From contig NZ_JBNPNH010000001.1 in the NCBI RefSeq assembly GCF_050314555.1, positions 186,001-250,000 of the forward strand: DNA of 64,000 nucleotides, given 5' to 3'. The DNA is from Spyradosoma sp004558035. Its GTDB lineage: Bacteria > Verrucomicrobiota > Verrucomicrobiia > Opitutales > UBA953. Below the pieces are notes generated by a model, which saw nothing but the letters and a program-made list of their open reading frames with translations, was not told where the DNA came from and did not search any database. The position numbers and the translations under genes are program-made. Within the stretch, counting starts at the first letter, position 1. Every line of letters begins with the position of its first letter. Positions 58,243-64,000 of this stretch are shown piece after piece.

Positions 58243-59775
58243 TCACTCGCCGCAGAGGCGCGCGGCGACGTTCCCGCCGACGATCTGGCTGGAGCGCACG
58301 GCGTCGCCCTGCTCGCCCGCGAGCTTTTCCGTGAACGCGGCGCGCGCGGCGGCGTCCGCGAACTCGACGCCGAGCAAGGCGCGCCCGACGCGCTCGCCCG
58401 TGTAAAGGTAATTGAAGTAGCAGATGTTGTCGCCCGCGCCGAGGTAGCGCGAAATGAAGTCGTGCAGCGCTCCCGGGCGCTCGTAGAAATCGACGCGCAC
58501 GAAAAGCGGATTCTTCAGCAGGCGGCGGTCGAAGGGAATCACGCGGAAAAGCGTGTCCGCGTCGCCCGTGACGTCTTCCCAGCGGACGCCCGCGGCGTCG
58601 AGCGTTCCCGTGATTTCGGCGAACTGCGCGTCCGAGACCGCGACGCCGACGACGGGCCGCGCGACGCTTTCGCTCGTCTTGCCGTACTGGAATTCCGTGA
58701 TGCTGCGCCGCGCGAACGCCTTGCCGAAGACGTCCAGAAACGCGCCCGGCCGCTCCGGAATGTGCACGCGCAGGAAGCGGCGGCGCGCGCCGTTCACCTG
58801 CGAATTGCGGGTGATGAAGCCGAGCTGGCCGAAATCGACGTTCGCGCCGGAAATGACCGTCAGCACCTTTTTGCCCGCGAGCGAATCCGCGAGCTTCAGC
58901 GCGGCGGCGACGCCCATCGCGCCCGAGGTCTCGGGAATGATGCGGTTCGTCTCCCACAGCTTCTGAATCGCCCAGCACACGTCCTCGTTCGTGACGGTGA
59001 CGATGCCGTCGAGCAGCTCGCGGCAGATTTCGAAGGTGAGCGTTCCCGCCTTGCGCACGGCGGTGCCGTCGCAGAAAATGTCCACGCGGCCGATGTCGGT
59101 CGGCTTTCCCGCCTCGATCGCCGCCTTCATCGACGCCTGGTTCGCGCCTTCGACGCCGTAGATGCGGATGCCCGGATACTGGCGCTTCAGCCAGACCGCC
59201 GAAGCGGACGCGAGCCCGCCGCCGCCGATCTGCAGAAACGCGACGTCGAACGGACCCTTGCCCGACATCACGACCTCGTCCGCGAGCGTGCCCTGCCCGC
59301 CCATCACGGCGACGTCGTCGTAGGGATGCACGAACGTCAGGCGCTCCTCCTTCGCGGCGCGCTTGGCGGCCTCGCCCGCGGCGTCGTAGGAATCACCGTG
59401 CAGCACGATTTCGACGAACTCGCCGCCGAAGCGGCGCACCGCCGACTGCTTCACGTCTGGCGTCGAGCGCGGCATGAAGATCTTGGCGCGGACGCCGAGC
59501 AGCTTCGCCGCGAGGGCGACGCCCTGCGCGTGGTTGCCCGCGGACGCCGCGACGATGCCGCGGGCGCGCTCCTCCGCCGTCAGCAGCGCCATGCGGTTGT
59601 AGGCACCGCGCCACTTGTACGCCTTGATCGGGCCGAGATCCTCGCGCTTGACAAAAAGGCGGAACGGCAGATTCGTGCCGACGAGTTCTTCCAGCGGCGT
59701 CGGGTTCGCCACGGCGTAAACGCGCTGGCGCGCCATCAGAACGGCGTCGAAAACTTCTTCACTGAGTGCAGACAT
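58243..59775 (-). CDS. ilvA: Threonine ammonia-lyase, biosynthetic (IlvA), two C-terminal ACT-like domains
   Basis: A 510-residue PLP enzyme that deaminates threonine to 2-oxobutyrate for isoleucine synthesis. PLP lysine K54 is in IKAYKWRGAYNRM; SAGNHAQGVA binds the substrate carboxylate and GGGGLASASAVWLK the PLP phosphate. Two ACT-like domains (about 335-415 and 425-505, each starting with xxVxIPERPGAF or xxVDFYERPGAL) give the allosteric long form that senses isoleucine and valine. Near-normal length for this form. Starts at the ATG at 59775 with a promoter immediately upstream. Confidence 0.94.
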   Translation of the reverse strand: MSALSEEVFDAVLMARQRVYAVANPTPLEELVGTNLPFRLFVKREDLGPIKAYKWRGAYNRMALLTAEERARGIVAASAGNHAQGVALAAKLLGVRAKIFMPRSTPDVKQSAVRRFGGEFVEIVLHGDSYDAAGEAAKRAAKEERLTFVHPYDDVAVMGGQGTLADEVVMSGKGPFDVAFLQIGGGGLASASAVWLKRQYPGIRIYGVEGANQASMKAAIEAGKPTDIGRVDIFCDGTAVRKAGTLTFEICRELLDGIVTVTNEDVCWAIQKLWETNRIIPETSGAMGVAAALKLADSLAGKKVLTVISGANVDFGQLGFITRNSQVNGARRRFLRVHIPERPGAFLDVFGKAFARRSITEFQYGKTSESVARPVVGVAVSDAQFAEITGTLDAAGVRWEDVTGDADTLFRVIPFDRRLLKNPLFVRVDFYERPGALHDFISRYLGAGDNICYFNYLYTGERVGRALLGVEFADAAARAAFTEKLAGEQGDAVRSSQIVGGNVAARLCGE

Positions 59776-59784
59776 GATGCGCGG

Positions 59785-59813
59785 AAAATACGCTCCTCTC
59801 CGAGGAAAATCAA
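59785..59813 (-). promoter_or_regulatory. Candidate ilvA promoter
   Basis: On the minus strand TTGATT (59813-59808), a 17-base spacer and TATTTT (59790-59785), about 10 bases before the ATG. Transcription from it would give a leader of only a few bases. Confidence 0.5.
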
Positions 59814-59890
59814 AATAATTGCGCGCCGCGCGGGAACGCCGCGCGAAGGCGGGACGGGCAGAAAATTCTTTTCTCCGTTCCCTCAAAGGT

Positions 59891-59910
59891 ATGCAATAGG
59901 CGGATTGCAT
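59891..59910. promoter_or_regulatory. Palindrome upstream of cstA
   Basis: ATGCAAT-AGGCGG-ATTGCAT is a perfect 7-bp inverted repeat (59891-59897 and 59904-59910), followed by TTTTT, 11 bases before the cstA start. It could be an operator, or a small 5' hairpin that acts as an attenuator. Confidence 0.45.
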
Positions 59911-59921
59911 TTTTTCGGAAG

Positions 59922-61472
59922 ATGATCACGTTCTTCATCGCTTTGGCCTGCCTGATTCTGGGCTACGTCTTTTACGGCGCCTTCGTCGCGAAGCTCTTCG
60001 GGGTCGATCCCGCGCGAGAGACGCCCGTGCTGCGTCTGCACGACGGCGTGGACTACATGGAGATCCGCCCCTGGCGCGCGTTCATGATTCAGCTGCTGAA
60101 CATCGCCGGGCTGGGGCCGATCTTCGGCGCGGTGCTCGGCGCCGCCTACGGTCCCGTCGCCTATCTGTGGATCGTGCTCGGCTGCGTGTTCATGGGCGCG
60201 GCGCACGACTTTTTCTCCGGCGCGATTTCGATGCGCTTCGACGGCTGCAGCCTGCCCGAGCTCATCGGAAAAACGCTCGGGAACGGCGCGCGGCGCGTGC
60301 TGATTCCGTTTTCCGCGCTGATGCTGCTCGCGATCGGCATCGCGTTCGTGAGCGGGCCGGCGGGGCTGCTCGCGCAGCTCTCGGGAACGCTCTCCGAGGT
60401 CGTTCCCGTCGAGGCGGTCGCCGAGGGCGGGCTCGTCCTGCCGTTCGCGGGAACGCTGAGCTGGACGGCGATCTGGACGGGCGCGATCGTGCTCTACTAC
60501 GTCTTCGCGGTGCTGATGCCGATCAACAAGATCATCGGCAGAATCTATCCAATCTTCAGCGTGACGCTGATCTTCATGGCGCTCGGCGTCTCCGGCGCGC
60601 TGCTCTGGAAGACGGCGACCGGCGCGCTCGAAATGCCCGAACTGACTTTTTCCGCGCTGAGGAACTTTCACGCGGACGCGGGCGCGAACCCGCTCTTCCC
60701 GATGCTCTTCGTCGTGATCTCCTGCGGCGCGATTTCGGGCTTTCACGCCACGCAGTCGCCGATGATGGCGCGCTGTCTCAAAAGCGAACGCCACGCGCGC
60801 CCCGTGTTCTACGGCGGCATGATCGCCGAGGGCGTGATGGCGCTGATCTGGGCGTCCGCGGCGATCGCGTACTGCGGCGGCGCGGAAGGACTGAACGCCG
60901 CCGCGCAGGCGGGAAAGACGCCCGCCGTCATCGTGAACGCGATCTGCACGGACTGGCTCGGCGCCGTCGGCGCGGTCGCGGCGATTCTCGGCGTCATCGT
61001 CTGCCCGATCACGTCGGGCGACACGGCGCTGCGCAGCGTGCGCCTGATCGCGGCGGACGCGCTCGGCGTCTCGCAGAAGCCGCTGCTGAACCGCGTGCTC
61101 GTCTCGCTGCCGATCTTCGGCGTCGCGCTCGCGCTGAGCCAGATTTCCTTCGACGTCATCTGGCGCTACGTCGGCGTGGGCAACCAGACGCTCGCGGCGC
61201 TCACGCTCTGGGCGTGCGCGACGTGGCTGGCGCGGGAACGCAGGACGCACTGGCCGCTGAGCGTTCCCGCGGCTTTCCTGAGCGCGGTCTGCGCGACGTA
61301 TTTCCTGAACGCGCCGCACAAGCTCGGCGGCCTCGCGCTCGGCTACGACGTCTCGCTGCTCGCGGGAACGCTGTTCGCGTGCGCGCTGCTCGCGTTCTTC
61401 GTGCTGCGCGTCCGCGCGGGAACGCCGCCGACGCCGCCCGCCGCCGCGCCCGACGGAACCGAATCTCGTTGA
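59922..61472 (+). CDS. CstA-family carbon starvation protein (pyruvate/peptide transporter)
   Basis: A 516-residue polytopic membrane protein. MITFFIALACLILGYVFYGA, HDGVDYMEIRPWRAFMIQLL, IAGLGPIFGAVLGAAYGP and GCVFMGAAHDFFSGAISMR are the conserved N-terminal CstA blocks; about 14 hydrophobic segments follow. CISGFHATQSP-like sequence (CGAISGFHATQSPMMARC) and CPITSGDTALRS are also family hallmarks. It is the shorter form (E. coli CstA is about 700). Characterised members import pyruvate or peptides under starvation. GGAAG lies 3 bases before the ATG. Probably cotranscribed with the NhaD-like gene 34 bp downstream. Confidence 0.92.
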   Translation: MITFFIALACLILGYVFYGAFVAKLFGVDPARETPVLRLHDGVDYMEIRPWRAFMIQLLNIAGLGPIFGAVLGAAYGPVAYLWIVLGCVFMGAAHDFFSGAISMRFDGCSLPELIGKTLGNGARRVLIPFSALMLLAIGIAFVSGPAGLLAQLSGTLSEVVPVEAVAEGGLVLPFAGTLSWTAIWTGAIVLYYVFAVLMPINKIIGRIYPIFSVTLIFMALGVSGALLWKTATGALEMPELTFSALRNFHADAGANPLFPMLFVVISCGAISGFHATQSPMMARCLKSERHARPVFYGGMIAEGVMALIWASAAIAYCGGAEGLNAAAQAGKTPAVIVNAICTDWLGAVGAVAAILGVIVCPITSGDTALRSVRLIAADALGVSQKPLLNRVLVSLPIFGVALALSQISFDVIWRYVGVGNQTLAALTLWACATWLARERRTHWPLSVPAAFLSAVCATYFLNAPHKLGGLALGYDVSLLAGTLFACALLAFFVLRVRAGTPPTPPAAAPDGTESR

Positions 61473-61506
61473 ACTTCCCGCGCTTTTCTAAGAAACTTTT
61501 TTCACC

Positions 61507-62955
61507 ATGAACGACCTTCTTCCGCAGATTTTTTCCGCCGCCGCGGAGACTCCCGTGAGGCTTTGGATGGCGATTCCGTTCGCGCTGCTGCTGATGCTGA
61601 TCGCGGTCGCGCCGCTCACGCCGCACAGGACGAAGGAGCTTTGGGAGAAATACTATCCGCACGTCGCCGTGGGGCTGGGTCTCGCCGTCGCGGCGTTTTA
61701 CTCGCTGTGGATGCCGAACGGCGTCGTCGCCGTCTGGCACTCGTTCAAGGAATACGTTTCGTTCATCGCGCTGGTGGGTTCGCTCTACGTGATTTCCGGC
61801 GGAATCACGATAAAGCTCAACGGCGAGGCGACGCCGAAGACGAACGTCGTCTTTCTGCTCATGGGCGCGCTGCTCGCGAATCTCATCGGCACGACGGGCG
61901 CGTCGATGGTGCTCATCCGCCCGTGGATGCGCATGAACAAATTCCGCCTGTCGCCGTATCACATCGTGTTCTTCATCTTCATCGTCTCGAACGTGGGCGG
62001 CGCGCTGACGCCGATCGGCGACCCGCCGCTCTACATCGGCTACCTGCGCGGCGTCGACTTCTTCTGGGTGTTCGAGCACGCGAATCTGCCGTGGAGCTTC
62101 GTCGTCGCCGCGCTGCTGGGCGTGTTCTACCTGATCGACGTGCGCAGCTTCCGCAAGGCGGGCGCGCGCGGACACGTCGCGGAACAGTCCGCGGAGGGCA
62201 TGACGCTTTCCGTGAGCGGCATGAAGAACATCGGCTACCTGATGGTGGTCGTCTGCGCGGTGTTTCTGCCCGGGCAGGTCTCCGCGTCCGTGCGCGAAGT
62301 GCTGGAGACGTATTTCATCCGCGAAATCGTGATGATCGCCGCCGCCGCCGCGTCGTATTTCCAGACGCACCCGAAGATTCACGAGGAAAACAACTTCTCG
62401 TTCGAGCCGATCCGCGAAGTCGGGTTCCTCTTCATCGGCATCTTCCTGACGATGGTGCCCGCGCTCGCGTATCTGACCTCGCACGGCCCGGAAATCGGCG
62501 CCGCGCTGACGCATCCCGCGCACTACTACTTTGCGTCGGGCTCGCTCTCGGGCTTCCTCGACAACACGCCGACCTACGCGAATTTCTTCGACCTGATCCG
62601 CAGCCTCGCCGAAAACGATCCCGAAGGCGCGAGCGCGTCGAACGTCGTCACGTGGATGACGAATTCCGAAAACCACCAGTACAACCTGCTGGTCGTCGCG
62701 ATTTCGCTCGGCTCGGTGTTCTTCGGCGCGCTGACCTACATCGGCAACGGTCCGAACTTCATGGTGAAGTCCATCGCGGAATCCGAAAAGGTGAAGATGC
62801 CGACCTTCTTCGGCTACATGCTGCGCTACAGCCTGCCGATCCTCATTCCCGTGCTGTGCCTGTGCGCGCTGATCTTCCTCGCGGCTCCGGACGCGGGAAC
62901 GCCGCCCGCGGATCCGACCGCCGTCGAAGCGCCCGCGGGCGCCGCGGCGGAATAA
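61507..62955 (+). CDS. Sodium:proton antiporter, NhaD-type (ion transporter superfamily)
   Basis: A 482-residue membrane protein with about 12 hydrophobic segments. GTTGASMVLIRPWMRMN and NVGGALTPIGDPPLYIGYL are the two half-repeats typical of NhaD antiporters; FLDNTPTYANFFDL and IGNGPNFMVKSIAE lie in the second half. The family exchanges sodium or lithium for protons. The position after cstA suggests control of ion balance during proton-coupled uptake (inference). A short Ala/Pro tail follows the last helix. Confidence 0.88.
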   Translation: MNDLLPQIFSAAAETPVRLWMAIPFALLLMLIAVAPLTPHRTKELWEKYYPHVAVGLGLAVAAFYSLWMPNGVVAVWHSFKEYVSFIALVGSLYVISGGITIKLNGEATPKTNVVFLLMGALLANLIGTTGASMVLIRPWMRMNKFRLSPYHIVFFIFIVSNVGGALTPIGDPPLYIGYLRGVDFFWVFEHANLPWSFVVAALLGVFYLIDVRSFRKAGARGHVAEQSAEGMTLSVSGMKNIGYLMVVVCAVFLPGQVSASVREVLETYFIREIVMIAAAAASYFQTHPKIHEENNFSFEPIREVGFLFIGIFLTMVPALAYLTSHGPEIGAALTHPAHYYFASGSLSGFLDNTPTYANFFDLIRSLAENDPEGASASNVVTWMTNSENHQYNLLVVAISLGSVFFGALTYIGNGPNFMVKSIAESEKVKMPTFFGYMLRYSLPILIPVLCLCALIFLAAPDAGTPPADPTAVEAPAGAAAE

Positions 62956-62960
62956 GCCCC

Positions 62961-64000
62961 TCAGACGACGAGGACGAGGGAGCGGATTTTTTCGCCGCCG
63001 GGCAAGGCGCGGAGGCGGCGGAGCACCGCGGTCTTCTCGAACTCGAACTCGGCGCGGACGACGGCGTTCGCGCAATGCACCTTGAGGCGCGAGAACGAAT
63101 CTTCGAGCGCGAGCGGCGACGTGCGCTCGGCGAGCCGCGCGGGAACGAGCTCCGCCCAGTCGCGCAGAATCCGCGCCTGCAGGCTGTGCTCGAAAAAGCC
63201 GCGGGAACGCAGCAGCTTCTCGAAAAACGGCGCGACGTCGCGCGGCTCGTCGTCGCCGCGTTCCCGCCGTTCTTCGGATTCGCGGACGAATTTCGACGAA
63301 ATCCGCACTTCCTTTTCGCGGTCGAGTTCGCGGTATTTCCGCGGCGCGAGATCCTGCGGCGGCAGCCCGCGCAGCGAAGCGAAGAGATTCTGCGCGGAGC
63401 GCGGCGGCTTCTTCCACGCGAAACCCGAGACGAGCAGCCCGCGGATCCGCGCGGGAACGTCGGCGAGCGTCTCGAAATAAGGCACGTTTTCGGGCGGGAG
63501 CGCCGTCGCGCGCGGCGCGACCCAGACCGCGCGCGCGCCGAAGCTCACGGCGGGAACGATGTCCTCGCCGAGCGTGTCGCCGACGTGCAGCAGCTCGCCG
63601 CGCTCGATCTTCATTTCGCGGCAGAGATTGTCGAACGCCGCCTCGCTCGGCTTGGCGAATCCCGTTTCCGAGGAAAGAAAGACGCGATCGAAGAACGGTA
63701 GAATCTTCTTGTCCGCGAGCGCCTTGCGCCAACGGGAATCGCCGTTGGAGAGCACGACGAGGCGCACGCCGAGAAAGCGGATCGCCTCCAGCGCGGGAAC
63801 GACGGCGGGCATCATCGCCCAGTGTTCGGGGCGCGAAAGCGCGTCGTAGATGAAGGCGACGGCGCGGTCGAACTGCGCGTTGGAGCAGCGCCCCGCGAAA
63901 ATTTCCCAGAGCATGTCGCGCCAGTAGCGGCGGGAACGCGCTTCGCTGACGGGCGCGTCGCCTTTCGCCTGGGCGGCGAGGCGCGCCTGCGTCCGCCGGG
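62961..64000 (-). CDS. HAD hydrolase fused to a DciA/DUF721 domain (5' end outside window)
   Basis: The frame is open to the right edge, so the N terminus (with the HAD motif I DxDxT) is not seen; the visible part has about 346 residues. HAD motifs II and III-IV are clear: VVLSNGDSRW, KPSEAAFDNLCREM and HVGDTLGEDIVPAVSFGARAVWV. After a linker with a charged stretch (REKEVRISSKFVRESEERRE), the last 95 residues (FFEKLLRSRGFFEHSLQARI and so on to RLKVHCANAVVRAEFEFEKT) resemble DUF721/DciA, the replicative helicase loader or its relatives. The fusion is continuous. HAD call firm, DciA call moderate. An internal ATG at 63914 was not used because coding sequence continues upstream (RSRRYWRDM). Confidence 0.8.
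   Translation of the reverse strand, partial: RRTQARLAAQAKGDAPVSEARSRRYWRDMLWEIFAGRCSNAQFDRAVAFIYDALSRPEHWAMMPAVVPALEAIRFLGVRLVVLSNGDSRWRKALADKKILPFFDRVFLSSETGFAKPSEAAFDNLCREMKIERGELLHVGDTLGEDIVPAVSFGARAVWVAPRATALPPENVPYFETLADVPARIRGLLVSGFAWKKPPRSAQNLFASLRGLPPQDLAPRKYRELDREKEVRISSKFVRESEERRERGDDEPRDVAPFFEKLLRSRGFFEHSLQARILRDWAELVPARLAERTSPLALEDSFSRLKVHCANAVVRAEFEFEKTAVLRRLRALPGGEKIRSLVLVV

Noticed and set aside
1..64000. tRNA or rRNA genes
   Set aside because: Intergenic regions were read for T-loop (GTTCGAATC-type) and acceptor stem patterns; none was found. A covariance-model search would be needed to be certain.

Overview
The window is high-GC bacterial chromosome, almost certainly from a Gram-negative member of the Verrucomicrobiota (inference; Opitutales/Puniceicoccales-like). 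The reasons are two secreted proteins with C-terminal PEP-CTERM tails of the verrucomicrobial type, a multidomain secreted sulfatase, two very large autotransporters (one with the GGA[ILV]/FxxN repeats known from chlamydial Pmp proteins), and an lpxK gene. No rRNA, tRNA, CRISPR array, prophage or complete insertion sequence was recognised. Both edges cut genes: a U32 peptidase at the left and a HAD-DciA fusion at the right.

Layout. 1-5.2 kb, minus strand: U32 peptidase start, a frameshifted RhuM gene, an HSL-type esterase and a 962-residue fusion (alpha/beta hydrolase without its serine, DedA membrane domain, ATP-grasp). 5.4-7.3 kb: an Rrf2 regulator, a palindromic operator and metY. 7.3-10.8 kb: glycosyltransferase and dut (minus), a lipoprotein and a 3'-truncated tatD (plus), then a patch of REP/BIME-like hairpins and a metallophosphoesterase remnant. 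10.8-16.9 kb: PEP-CTERM protein, sulfatase, a paralogous secreted protein and a second PEP-CTERM protein. 17-26.8 kb: CrtI-like FAD oxidoreductase, M3 oligopeptidase, phosphofructokinase, a cNMP-domain histidine kinase with its receiver, and a DinG-like helicase. 26.8-32.6 kb: Pmp-like autotransporter. 33-41 kb: menD, an lpxK-hemL-zinc ribbon-ACT operon, a Xer recombinase, queF and an eda-like gene. 41.1-53.8 kb: a single 4210-residue autotransporter. 53.8-55.2 kb: a gene-poor, lower-GC, repeat-dense interval with one candidate small membrane protein. 55.2-64 kb: speA, a MidA-type methyltransferase, ilvA, cstA, an NhaD-type antiporter and the HAD-DciA fusion.

The most striking property belongs to no single gene. 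The heptamer GGGAACG (reverse complement CGTTCCC, usually inside CGGGAACG) recurs about every 250 bp over most of the window, in all reading frames and between genes. It appears to override codon choice: Val-Pro is written GTT CCC at all three sites in tatD and all four in the CrtI-like gene. Superimposed are intergenic arrays of 7- and 8-bp units, often arranged as long hairpins abutting gene ends, REP-like hairpin pairs, and a roughly 150-bp element present in two opposite-facing copies. Housekeeping functions represented are methionine, isoleucine, polyamine, tetrapyrrole, menaquinone, lipid A and queuosine synthesis plus glycolysis. The accessory part is dominated by cell-surface and secreted proteins.
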